Shown here: one piece after another, positions 47,673-59,159 of the stretch
How the letters are laid out: the number at the start of each line of letters is the position of its first letter
Position numbering within the stretch: position 1 is the stretch's first letter
Origin: Membranipora membranacea
Lineage: Eukaryota > Bryozoa > Gymnolaemata > Cheilostomatida > Membraniporidae
Length of the DNA: 64,000 bases
Assembly: GCA_914767715.1 (NCBI GenBank)
Contig: OU612069.1
Coordinates: 14,813,387 to 14,877,386 of the forward strand
Direction of reading: 5' to 3'
Position numbers and translations under genes: made by a program
Notes under the pieces: model-generated
Seen by the model: only the letters and a program-made list of their open reading frames with translations
Told to the model about the DNA's origin: nothing
Databases searched by the model: none

Positions 47673-49649
47673 ATGTATCTTAACATTGTTACAATATACA
47701 AAATTCTTTCCTTGGTTCTTATCGTTAACAGAATTGAGGCGTATCTACCTACAGGCGTAGTTTTTGGGAGCACCTGGCTACCACGGCATTGGGATTTTGA
47801 GATAATCCATGTAGGAAGTAATATCGAATGCGCATTTTCACTGCTGATTCAAGACAGGTTTTCAGCATTCTACTTCAAGCAAGGGACATGCTATCTGTAT
47901 TATCAGCTCTCGGGGTGTAAAAGCATCAACCATACATCACCGACGATTGAAACCGAGAACACAACTCAGGTTTACCTTAAGCCGTTGTCCCAGCTTCATC
48001 AATATCAAACACAACAAACTGTGAATTTAGCACTCGGTGAGTTTGCTCAGGTTTGATCCACCTATTATCTATGTTCTATGATCTTTTTGTGTTTTTTTCT
48101 TGAACTAAGGTACTTTCAGTATTCTTTGCCGAGTATAACAAGCTGGATCAGTAGTGCTGTTTCAAGTGTACCAGCCCGTTTTGGAATTTTTGGAAATATC
48201 GAAGCAATCAACCAGTACTAATTTTGGCCAGACGATTCCACCTCTAGCCTGGAGGGCAAGCCATTCCTGCTTGATATCCAGATCCCTAAAACTCAACTAT
48301 TTCATGATATTTGATACCCGCTTCAGCTCTACTGAGAGAGGAATGCTTTATGTAAAAGTAGGGAAACTTACCTTTTTAACCCTCAGGTGAATGAAGTTTA
48401 GTTGAATGCTTCTCAGATAGTGTTAACAAATAGGAAACCACTATACACTCTTCACTGCATTAGGATCTGGAACATAAGAGCAATATTCAGGTCAGTTGTG
48501 GATACTGCTTTTCCTATAAATTTGTTATGCTAAGTTGTAGCTGTATATGGGGTCAAATAGTAAATAATCATCTAACAACTTTGTAACGATATAATTTTAG
48601 GTAAACGTGCCATGTTGAGTTCCATCCACCCTCCTGGTGACAAATATCCAGCAGAAAATGGCATAGATGGAAACATTAATACTTTCTTTCACACCGAACC
48701 AATGTTATCCGGAGCGTGGTGGCGAATTGACCTAGACTACAGTCATTGTATACAAGCTGTCAACCTGATCAACAGAAATAACCAAAGTAAGTTAGATCAT
48801 TGATATGAATTCTTGGATTAGTTGGAAAATACACAGTACGGCTATTTTGGAGTAATTACATCGGTATATAACTTTGTGTCAGGACAGTAATTAGATCTAG
48901 ATAAAATTCTGGTAGCTTTAATGTTAAGCATTGACTGAAGCCCTTGTAACGACTTTTTAAAACTCAGGCAAGCTACTTGGCAAATTTTCACACGGGATCA
49001 GCTGTAGCATTACTGAACATTTGGACCAATCAAAGATGAGAAACTGTTTCCAGCAGTCTTGCATGAATTGAAATATGCTTTTTCATGGTCATATATGTAC
49101 CCCTTCGAACCATGAACAAACATCAGCGAGTGAGATTAGATAGACTACAACTATATGAAAATTAATGAGTGAACTTTGGTCACATTTTTCTGATATTTAA
49201 AAAAGGTAAATCCAATGTTTGGTTTTGTGTTATTTAAGGAATAAATTTTAAAACAGCAGGTAAATATGTCTCTGCCACCTTGTGTAATTATTCTAAAATA
49301 CTGTAACATAACTATACCTGGCGTTGTGAAACCATGTGATAGGAAACAGCATGCCAAAACGTTCGGTAATGCAAATCTCCAGCCTGTCGACGTATCGTAA
49401 CATTTTATTTTTGCAGGGACATGGTCGAAGGCAAAGAATCTTCTGATAACAGTAGCAGAGACAGTTGAAAGTATCTTCTTCTTATATTCAGGACCAGATA
49501 ATTTATGTGGGCGCACACACGGATCGCTGAATGAGTCAGCTTACATAGCCTGTGACACTGTCATGTCAGGAAAGTTGGTGCAAGTTCAAAATGATTTTGA
49601 GCAAGAAGACAGTTTACAGCTTGCTGAAATTCAGGTGTTAGGGTTTTAA
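47673..49649 (+). CDS. secreted PAN-like/F-type lectin (L3) with transposon at its 5' end
   Basis: Exons 47673-48036, 48601-48786 and 49417-49649 join in phase 1 to 260 aa. Exon 1 has a signal-like N-terminus (MYLNIVTIYKILSLVLIV) and a PAN-like domain closest to L2 and L6 (IECAFSLLIQDRFSAFYF). The lectin domain has YPAENGIDGN, FFHT, WWRIDL, NLINRNN, DNLCGRTHGSLNESAYIAC and LAEIQVLGF. The Asp of the R-X-D sugar motif is replaced by Asn. The DDSG stretch seen in L4 and L5 is reduced to LYSG here. The coding sequence is unbroken, but everything more than 31 bp upstream of the ATG is transposon, so expression must use a transposon-derived or cryptic promoter, or is lost. Confidence 0.85.
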
Positions 49650-51241
49650 ACAATGGCAAATTACATGATATATCTACAATAGGAATGCATGACTACAAGT
49701 TGCCTGGAAAAGGACTTGGTTTTTGCCAAAGGTTTATTCTCAATGAAAATAGCTTGTCAAGTTATGCGGAGCAAAGTGAATGGTTGTGATGAATGAACCT
49801 TACTAGTCACACCCCAATATTATTATCAGCAAATTGGTATAAATAATAATGATAATTTATATTTTAACTAAGTGTATCGTACAAAAACGTTTGTGGATTT
49901 ACATGAGTGAGACAAAGGAAACATAATGCCTGGCATGATTAAATAATCTAGAATAGAATTTTTTGTTCACAACATTTTATGAAATTTTATAAAGTCATGT
50001 CCAATAGTTCAGGCAGTGAAACAAACTAACCAATGTTTATTAGCTTGGACTGTTACAATTGCTGTACTCACTGAAGCAGAGTCTGTGTTCTGTTAATTTT
50101 CTTGCTTTTCAATATCTTGTTTCTATGATAAGTTACCATGTTAAAATCTATGGTCTTCTGCACTAATCAGACTTTATATCTGAATCATCAGTACCTTTGA
50201 TGTTACCTAGTCACACATTAAGATTAACAATTGCACTCAACAATTTGCTACTTATTCTTTGCAAGATGGTGTCTGCCTCAGCTGCAAAAACATTGCACCT
50301 TTTATTTATGAAAGAAAGTAAAATGCGACCAGTAAGTTGTCTGCTCTTTTATTTAGGTGGGATAACTTTCCATTGTCCTCATGGTCTTGTTTGCTCTAAT
50401 GATATTTGTTGCTCTTTGTTTTTATATCAGCCACTTCCTTAGCTTTGTAATCGGTATTCCTTTCATGAGTGGTCTACTAGGAGATCGTGTAATGGCATTG
50501 TTGTTGACTGGATGGTATGTTTGGAGCCTACCCTGATTGGTGCTGCTCTTTGTTGTCATGATCTCAATCCTCACTATTAGCATCTCACTTGATCGCTGGT
50601 GTACCAGCCTCACTGTACCCTTGCCGCCTTCCTCTATCTTGTCATAATAATCAGCACCTACCACAGATATCTCAAATGTGGAATACCTCTCAATGACTTT
50701 GTGTTTTACTTTAACAGCATTCTGTCTTACTGACTGACTGACTTGTAGCATAGGTTATCTTGATTTCCTTTAAAGAGCTACCATCTACAATCAGCAAAAA
50801 GTCAAGTTCATATTCATTTTCTGTGTTCTCTCTGTGCATTCCAATGAATGCTCATACTGCTGGCCTCCCAATTTTGACAACAACCCTTAATAACAATTGA
50901 TACTAACAGGTGGGGAAATTATGCTAAATACTGCCAGGTATGCATATACCCTTATTTTCAATAGGTTTCTATGATGGAGGACTAGTAAAGTACTTTTAAT
51001 AAACACATATAGTTCACTACGTGGTACTGGCACCCCGTTATTATGAATCTCACTGTCAGCCCCAGCAGTTGTTAATCAGTGAAATAAGATATTTCTTGTT
51101 CCTCACAATGGAGAAGAATATATATTAAATGTTTAATACAAGTTATTTTCAGTGCCATTTATTCTTCATGTAAAATAATATTGAGTGATGAATAGCTTAT
51201 TTCACATAAAAATAAGTGAACAAGAAATTTATGCAGCTAAA
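49650..51241. other. intergenic, no supported gene
   Basis: Nothing coding was recognised. Around 49880-49920 a short match (GGATTTACATGAGTGAGACAAAG) to the tandem-array unit of 14-16.8 kb lies downstream of L3, showing that the array sequence is not confined to one place. Confidence 0.45.
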
Positions 51242-51545
51242 TACTTGGTGATAGTAAGCAAACATCATTGATATGAATTAATGGACAACATACACAGCAT
51301 GGCTATTTGTTGAGATCATCCATCAGTATAATTATATAACTTTGTGACAGTAACAAATTTATCTAGCTAAAAAGTCTTGCAGTTTTTGCGCCATGTACTG
51401 CTTGATGTCCAATAACAACCTCAAAAACTAGAGCAGACTGCTCGACAAACGTAAAAGGGGTTGGATATATTGCACCATTGAATTTGCGGGCCAATCATAG
51501 ATAAAGATGCATTGCAGCAAGCATACATAAAAAGCCATATGCTTG
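51242..51545 (+). pseudogene. ghost of a lectin gene: relic of intron 2 only
   Basis: The segment follows L3 intron 2 (about 48797-49075): TTGATATGAATTMWTGGA, ACACAGYAYGGCTATTT, TATAACTTTGTG, then an AATTTATCTAGCTA/AATTAGATCTAGATA block and a CCAATCAWAGAT block occur in the same order. The flanking exons are gone, so this is a remnant of another tandem lectin copy between L3 and L4. Confidence 0.55.
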
Positions 51546-52304
51546 AGTTGGTTCAGATTTTTTCCGTAATCCATATAATATTAAACATTCAATGGCAAAG
51601 AAAAGGGCAATCGTTAGACCGGATAAGTTTTACCAGGAATCTTTCAACCTTGGCATCTTTTCATGAGAATAAGCTATGCATTATCAGACAACCAAAATTA
51701 CCTACAAATATTCATATTTCCAGTGTAAACCAAAACACAATTGTGTTAATTCGGTCCATTTATTTGTCTTTATTAGTCGTTGTATTAAAAAAAACTTTGC
51801 AAATATATCATATGCACTTATCTCATGAACAAAGCAAGTATCAACACAATCATTAAGTTATCTATTTGTTACGCAATTATTATTCAATACTAAGGCTTTG
51901 CCCACAAGTGCAATTGACAATTGCGGCGCTCGATATCATAGACTGTAGTTTGCAAATGTTTCCCAGCCAAACCATCATTGCAATGGGCTTGTATGGTTTT
52001 TAATGATTTCTTAAATCGTAAAGAGAATAGTATAAATAATACATGAATAATTGATATTAAATTGTGAGAGATAAATTCATGGCTCAACCTGAAAAATCAC
52101 CTGAACTGAAAAAAACATCTTAACTGAAATGCGATCTGGATCTGATACATTCATTTGTTTGGTATAAGTAGGCCTACTTATAAATATATAAATATTTATG
52201 TATCATTTGCCTGTCACGATGACCTTGCTTTGTCGACTGAATTAAACTGCACAAAAATAGAACTTGGCAATACCGAAGCATTGAAACCCTTGCAATTACC
52301 GGAC

Positions 52305-52311
52305 TATAAAA
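52305..52311 (+). promoter_or_regulatory. TATA box of lectin gene L4
   Basis: TATAAAA lies 88 bp before the L4 start codon. The surrounding block (CTTGCAATTACC...ACTGAAAT) is conserved upstream of L5, where the box reads TATTAAA at 55367-55373. Confidence 0.5.
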
Positions 52312-52392
52312 CTGAAATCATTGACGGTTTAATTTTATTGTCAGTTTGAGGACATATTTTACTCTCTATTCAACACGCGAGGTTGCAACGTC

Positions 52393-53746
52393 ATGCTATC
52401 TCACAAGTTTCGACTGCTACTGATTTTTGTTTTCTCTGGCAGTTTTTCTTACGTAGAACCATTTATAAACAAAGCTATCTCATCCATGTTCCAGCAAGTA
52501 AGGCTAGACAATGATAGATTATGCTGGAGTAGGAAATCATTTATCACCAAAACCGACCGGGAGTGTGTGTCTCTGTTCCTGCGGCTTGATCAGATATCTG
52601 GAGCATTCAACTTTGAGAATGAAACCTGTTACATTTACAGAATATGGATTGAGAACCGAACGTCTCTGATATCTCTGGGAGAGAATACAACAGAGTTGTT
52701 TGCTAAATCTAGTGAAGTGAATCAACCTAGACTATTGCAACCAATGAGTAATTTAGCAATTGGTAAGTGTTCGAGTAAAGTTAAAAGTATTTTAATTTCA
52801 ACTGTGATCCAAGTAAGCTATCAATAGTTTATCTTATTACAGCATACTTCAGTGTCAATCACTGATTGATTAGCGAATATTTAATCGAATCTAATATTGC
52901 TTTCCTGCCTTTTATCAGGCAAATTCACTCAGAAGCTAAAGCAATCCAACAAAAATCTCTCCCTACTGGGGACCAGAGCTCAAGAGTCTTGTGGCACCAC
53001 ACTGCCATACCATTACAATATTCATAAGCAATGGGAATCCACAATACTCATAAGGCATTATTTCTAATTCAGGCAAGATTGCAACAATGAGCACCAACTA
53101 CCATTCTACCGTGTACACAGCTCACGATGGAAATGATGAGAACATCGACACCTTCTTTCATACAAGCACCCTTGGAGGATGGTGGAGGGTTGACCTTGAT
53201 TCCAGTTATTGTATTCAATCTGTCAATCTGGTCAACAGAAATGAACCAGGTAGGATATTAGGATATAGGGAAGTGTCGGGAATAAAATATTTTCAGCTTA
53301 TATGTCAGCTCATTGGTACTATCAAAGAAAAACTCCCGGGCAGTTAGCGCAAGCAATATAATTAAGCCACTTCACTGACCCTCAGCATCTTGACAGGTGT
53401 ATTTGCCATGCTGGTAAGTTTTTTACTATCACGTATTCATGTAGTAATGTTGTAGTGAGCAAATTTGTTCTGGTGCAGAATGTGAGTACTGTTATTTTTT
53501 ATTCTTGTAGTTACATGGTTTAAAGCGCAGAACCTTCTGATAACAGTAGCAGACACTGTTGACAGCCTTTTCTTCACAGATGATTCAGGAGAGGATAATT
53601 TATGTGGACGCATACATGGACAGCTAAATGCTTCAGCTTACATTACCTGTAATACAGTCATGTATGGAAAATTGGTACAAGTTGAAAACGATCCTGCTTT
53701 AAATGAATTTTTTCATCTGGCCGAAGTTGAAGTGTTTGGGTTTTAA
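52393..53746 (+). CDS. secreted PAN-like/F-type lectin (L4)
   Basis: Exons 52393-52762, 53073-53249 and 53511-53746 join in phase 1 to 260 aa. Exon 1 starts with a clear signal peptide (MLSHKFRLLLIFVFSGSFSY). Its PAN-like domain is of a different subtype from L2/L3/L6, with RLDNDRLCW, TKTDRECVSLFL and FNFENETCYIYRIW. The lectin domain has FFHT, WWRVDL, NLVNRNE, DDSGEDNLCGRIHGQLNASA and LAEVEVFGF. The R-X-D aspartate is replaced by glutamate. Three potential N-glycosylation sites (NET, NRT and NTT) lie near the end of exon 1. The 5' flank matches that of L5 for about 350 bp, which indicates a tandem duplication including promoters. Introns are short (310 and 261 bp). Confidence 0.88.
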
Positions 53747-54189
53747 AATGTTATGAAAGCAAAAACAACCACAGTTCATATGGATTAGCTCAATTGCAAT
53801 GAAAAAAAATAGTATCATCAATTTCAAAAATCGAAATCCCTGAGTCTGGAAGGGTTTAGATTCTAGAATATTTTATCTCTCCTGTGAAAGATTTATACGA
53901 AAATCTTTTGAATCAGCCTTCCTTGACATTTTTTTTGCTATCGACAATTTATATAAAGGCCTCACAATTTATCCGGAAATTATATGGTTCCACAACCAAC
54001 GAGATGTATTCTATTAGCAGCACCAATATATTTATTTAGCGACTGTAAATTGAATAATTGACTGCTATAGGTAATTTTGAGCTTTCCTAAACGTTCTAAA
54101 AACTCCCGTTCATATTTTTGACTTTTCACAAGTGTAGTATAACTTGAGCTTTCCGGCAACATGATGATATTTAGGCATCGCCCTGCTGT

Positions 54190-54272
54190 TGAGAAAGTTT
54201 GCAAAAGTTCAAAACCATTTTGGGCGGGTAAGTTATCTACATCTGCCAGACTTGCAAGTATTTGGGTTTGAA
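54190..54272 (+). pseudogene. relic of a lectin exon 3 tail
   Basis: About 80 bp resemble the end of lectin exon 3: TTGCAAAAGTTCAAAACCAT corresponds to the LVQVQND segment, and the next part ends CTTGCAAGTATTTGGGTTTG, the equivalent of LAEVQVFGF. Nothing upstream matches. It lies 450 bp downstream of L4 and marks a deleted copy between L4 and L5. Confidence 0.6.
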
Positions 54273-55366
54273 ATATCCTTAAGAATCGCCAAATGTTTTA
54301 CATAGGTGTTGTATTATTATATTGACATATAGCTGACATATAGTTAATGTGACCATTGTATTGCTGCTATAAATTGCTACCTGGTACCCTTTATTGAGCC
54401 GTTTTTGGTAGGGTCGTCTGGCTCATTATGTTCACATCATCTTATTTAACAAACCATTGTTAGTGAACTTGTTGTGAGAATATCCTCTAAATAGCGCAAT
54501 AAACATGAAAAAAACAAAATATTTGATTAGTAATTAGCGATGATGTTTTCAAATAAAATATAACACCTCAATCAGATCAATATTATACCATTACCCATCA
54601 TAGTGTATTAAATTGATGCTTCATTTGTTGACTGAGTTCTGTTCTGTTCTGCTTCCTCATAAATAATTTAATGGCGTTTCAACTAACAATTTACACTTAG
54701 CTATTAGCACCTAGGCAAAGTTTCTGTTATTGAATAACTAGGGATCCAATTTTCGGGTTAAAAAATAAGTAGATCAATTGTGGTTAGCTGAACCCATGAG
54801 TTTTACAGCAGGAAACCTCATGACTCATATACAATTTTGCTAGAGTATGGTCTCATCTTTAGATGACCAAGGGAAGTTACTCCAAAAAACCTCATTAATG
54901 TTATCGAAAACTATTGGCTTCACTCACATTTGGATAATTAGCTATTTTCATCAAAAACAGGGAAAATGATAAGCAATGAAAATGAGTAAAGTTCTAAGTT
55001 TAATGGAAGCCAAGTTTGGTTTTCATATATGAGCTGCTCTGCAGGTCTGAGTGATGTGTTACCAATTCAAGTTTTGAGACAGCAGCTTGACTCAAATAGG
55101 TTTTATGATTTTTTAATTCTTAAAGAGAATAATATAAATAATGCATGAATAATTTATATTATTTCATGATGGATTCGGGCTTAAATGAAAATAACACCTG
55201 AACTGAAAAACTCACAACACCTTCACTGAAACAAAACTTTATTAGATATATTGATCTAGCAATCGCCTGGTACAGTAACCTTGCCTGTTTCAAGTTGTCA
55301 ACTGGATTAAACTACACAGATCGCACTCGAACAACCCAGGCATGGAATCACTTGCAATTACCAGCC
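54273..55366. other. intergenic and L5 5' flank
   Basis: No gene is supported. From about 55105 to 55380 the sequence is homologous to the L4 5' flank (about 52003-52325), including AAAGAGAATARTATAAATAAT and CACCTGAACTGAAAAA. It is probably the regulatory region shared by L4 and L5. Confidence 0.55.
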
Positions 55367-55400
55367 TATTAAACTGAAATGACTTGATAAAAGCAACACC

Positions 55401-57822
55401 ATGTTCGCTTACAAGTTTCACCTACTACTGTCATATGTATACTTTGGCAGTCTTACTTACATCGAAACGCTGTTACACAAGGCTACCACAGCAACATACC
55501 ATCAAATAAGACTAGACAATGACCATTTCTGCTGGATCGGTGTATCCTTCCACACCAAAACTGATCTGGAGTGTGCGTCTCTATTTCTGATTCGCGATCA
55601 AAAATCCGAAGCATTCAACTTCGAGAATAAAATCTGTTACTTTTATAGAATATGGATTAATCAGAACCAGACTTCACAGAGGCGTCAGGGTACAAACACA
55701 ACATATTTGTTCGCCAAATCTAGTGAAGTGAATGAGCATAGTCTATCGCAACCGATAGGCAATTTAGCCCTTGGTAGGTGGTTTAAGAAATCAGTTATAT
55801 GAAATTAATTTTTTGTATGATTAATTGTAACCGAAGTAAGCAATAATGATAATTTCTATGGTTCCAAGCCTCATCCATTGTCAGTGATATTTTGAATGTA
55901 GTAATCAACTCACAGTTTTAAAAAAATTTGTAATATCAAGAATGATTTTATTATACTGAGTCAATCACAGTAGACAAGCAAGCAGTCTCAAGTAATCAAA
56001 TTTCACTTGGATGAATGGTGAATGGAGTGAATGCTGAAACAATAACGCTGACACAATAGGTGTAAGCCCAAGATCCCTGTGGCACCACGACACCTAACCA
56101 GAGGAGGGTCAATGATATTAATTAGCTTAACCATTCATTTGTCTATCTATTTCAGGTAAAATTGCGATGATAAGTACTACCTACGGGGCGGACGCGTACC
56201 CAGCACAGAATGGCATCGACGGGGACATCAACACCTTTTTTCATACAGACACTGGGACCCCTGGAGACTGGTGGAGAGTTGACCTCGAGTCCAGTTATTG
56301 TATTCAATCTGTCAACGTGATCAACAGAAATGGTCAAGGTAGTATAATGGGATAAGGAATCTTTTAGGAACAATTTGTTTGTTTTAGAACGCAAGCCATA
56401 ATCCATAATCATTGTAAGCAACAAAATAAGATTATTGGTTTGAAGATAAATATATGTTCTATGCTAAACTGTTAGAGGATACAGTTCAGTGTTGATAGGT
56501 AATGAAAACATGAGCTGTTGTACATAACTAGTAGGGAACGTAGTGCCTATACTGTCATGGTGAACAATTCACCACCAAACTAAGACATAGATCAAAAGTC
56601 TCACTGGGCACACAGCGAAACATGAGAGGAAACATTGGGTACTGAACATGCCAATTCATACAGAGATTTGATACAATTAGTACCCAATATAAAGTCAAAT
56701 CAATGGGTGTTTTGAGCATCGAGATGCCAAATTGCAGATCAAGCATATAACAGTTAAATGGTAGTTGGTCAAAATTCCGTGTGGCATTGAAGATTATTTT
56801 TGTAGCACTAGAATAAGAGTCTTCTGCTTGCACACCAAATTAAGACAACAATCTCTAATTTGTCTCGCCAAAACACTACTTTTTTGAGGAAAAGCGTGCA
56901 GCTTTTTAAAAAGTGCAACCAATACCCATAACCAATAAGTCTCTTATGATAAGATAGTATGTAAGTCACCAGTTATATTGACTCCTTACTTACTAATCCA
57001 TTCATTGATTATCTTAACATTATAAATAATTAATGTTCTCAATTTCATATGCAAAGGCAAATTTGAGTTCATATTAAAGTGGTTCACAGACGGGGCGTGA
57101 AAACCAGCTTTGCCTGAGCGATTTGTTTCCATTATAGTCCAAGTCCCTCTCCTTTTCATTGCGAGATCTATATGGTAAAAATCATTTTTAAAATGTGGAT
57201 AGCTAATAGCCTATGTATCCTAGCAAAAAATGACAAAAATATGGTGTATAGCTTGAAGGTTGGAAATTTCAAAAAAGTTGGTAATCAGTCTTTAGAATAA
57301 ATACAGAATGAATTATGACCTATCAAAGGTGGTTATGCCTGCATCACAAAACTCGATTGTAACTTATATAAATACTGAAATTAGCAGGTGGCCAGATTGA
57401 TAAATTTCCCCGCCATTTGTGCAATGACAAATCAAGACGCAATGAGCAAAGCAAGTGTCACAAGTTCATAGCTCATCAGTGGACAACTTTAGACAAACAT
57501 ATTGATAAATTAGTTGTTGGGCAGAGAATTATTGATTTATAATATAGCAACTAGTTGATAAATAATGAAATCCCTTTTGTTTGCAGAAAGTTGGTATAGA
57601 GCAAAAAATCTTACGGTAACAATAGCAGTGACTGCTGAAAGACTTTTCTACACAGATGATTCTGGAGAGGATAATTTATGTGGACGCATACATGGTCAAC
57701 TCAATGCTTCAGCTTACATTACCTGCAATACTGTCATGTTTGGAAATTTGGTACAAGTTCAGAATGATCTTGTGTGGGTAGGTAGTCTACACCTGGGGGA
57801 GGTGCAAGTGTTTGGGTTTTAA
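55401..57822 (+). CDS. secreted PAN-like/F-type lectin (L5)
   Basis: Exons 55401-55773, 56156-56338 and 57587-57822 join in phase 1 to 263 aa. The signal peptide (MFAYKFHLLLSYVYFGSLTY) and PAN-like domain (RLDNDHFCW, TKTDLECASLFL, FNFENKICYFYRIW) pair it with L4. The lectin domain reads YPAQNGIDGDINTFFHT, WWRVDL, NVINRNG, ESWYRAKN, DDSGEDNLCGRIHGQLNASA and LGEVQVFGF. The aspartate of R-X-D is replaced by glycine. The second intron is 1248 bp, against 261 bp in L4. The predicted product is secreted and carbohydrate-binding in fold; ligand specificity cannot be read from the sequence. An AATAAA near 57909 may be its polyadenylation signal. Confidence 0.88.
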
Positions 57823-58959
57823 ATTATTCCAGGCATTTTTAGTAATGTAATGTGCAGGTTGCATACGCAACTAACAATTTATGGTAACAATAGTGAATAT
57901 TCTAATCTAATAAAGTATAAGATTGGAATCATTAAGTATACCATCCCAATCTCAGTTCTACATCACACAGTCAATGCTTAAATATATAGCAGACCAAAAC
58001 TGCTGCCTCCTTTATAATTAACTATTCCAGTAAAAAGCCACACAAATGTAGAGTAGCTGTAGCAGGGAAATAAGCTATAAAATAATCTAAACTATCAATA
58101 AACTAAACTTATAAATTTTTGTTTCAGTGAAAGTGCTGTTAGTTTTTCAGCTCAGGTGTTGTTTTAGGTTTGGCCCTGAATTTCACCATCATGAACTATT
58201 ATCAATTATTCATGTGTTGTTTATATTATTCACTTTGAGCTTTAAGAAATCATTAATCCTGCATTAGCCTATCAAAACGCTGAAATGTCTGGGCATTATT
58301 TTCACATTGCAGTCAATGAATCCTCTATTTGAATCAAGCTGCTGTCTGTACTTGGAATGATAACACCGAGACCTGCATAGCAACCCAGCTATGAAAACCA
58401 AACTGAGCTATCAATAACCTTAGAATTTTAGTCATTTTCACCCTAATCATCTCCCCTAATTTTGGCGAAACAAGTCAAATGTGAGCAAAACCCCTAGCTG
58501 TTGGTAATACCAATGATGGAATAAATAAATAGTGTAAAGATTTCTTTAATACTTTTGTATTGTTTCTAAGATTTATGTATGTATTTTATAATTAATATGT
58601 TTTAATGTCAATGCTTATAATATTACAAACTATATCCACCGATATGTTGACCGAGTTCAAATTTCCTAGCGTTCTTTTGGCATGTGAATTATTGAGATTT
58701 AAAATTTGGTCTGCTTGACGTTGCAGCGCTATTCTTATAACAAGATCTGCAGACCTTTATTTTTCTGTGAAGACTATTCCAGTTTATTTACTGGATTTTG
58801 TGACATTGAATGTTTGATTTCTGTCATAATGACAAAATTAGGGCTGAGCAGTCTAAAAATATAATTAAATAAACAAGAATTCTATATAATTTCTCTCCAT
58901 AATGTGCTAATAACTGATCTTATCTAATTAGTATCCTCAGAAGTCATCTTTCAAACCAG
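57823..58959. other. intergenic, no supported gene
   Basis: L5 3' flank, AT-rich, with no exon or motif I can support. Confidence 0.5.
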
Positions 58960-59159
58960 GGGGGTCTTTCAATTAGAAAGAGTGATCCTTTACTAAGGCA
59001 AGTTATCACTATCACATCACTATCACATTGCTCAAAATTATCACTCACTTGGTGTTTCAATTAGAGAAAATCGCTCCCAGATTGCTCACTCAGAATGTAT
59101 ATAGTTCCATCAAGTGACTGTGCGATCTGATTTTGGCTGTTTCTAATTGAAAGACCCCC
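58960..59159. mobile_element. 200-bp MITE with 20-bp terminal inverted repeats
   Basis: Begins GGGGGTCTTTCAATTAGAAA and ends with its exact complement. The interior has GTGATAACTTGCC-type and GAGCGATT-type repeats but no open frame. AG occurs on both sides and could be a 2-bp target duplication. A degraded copy lies at 12781-12977. Confidence 0.75.
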
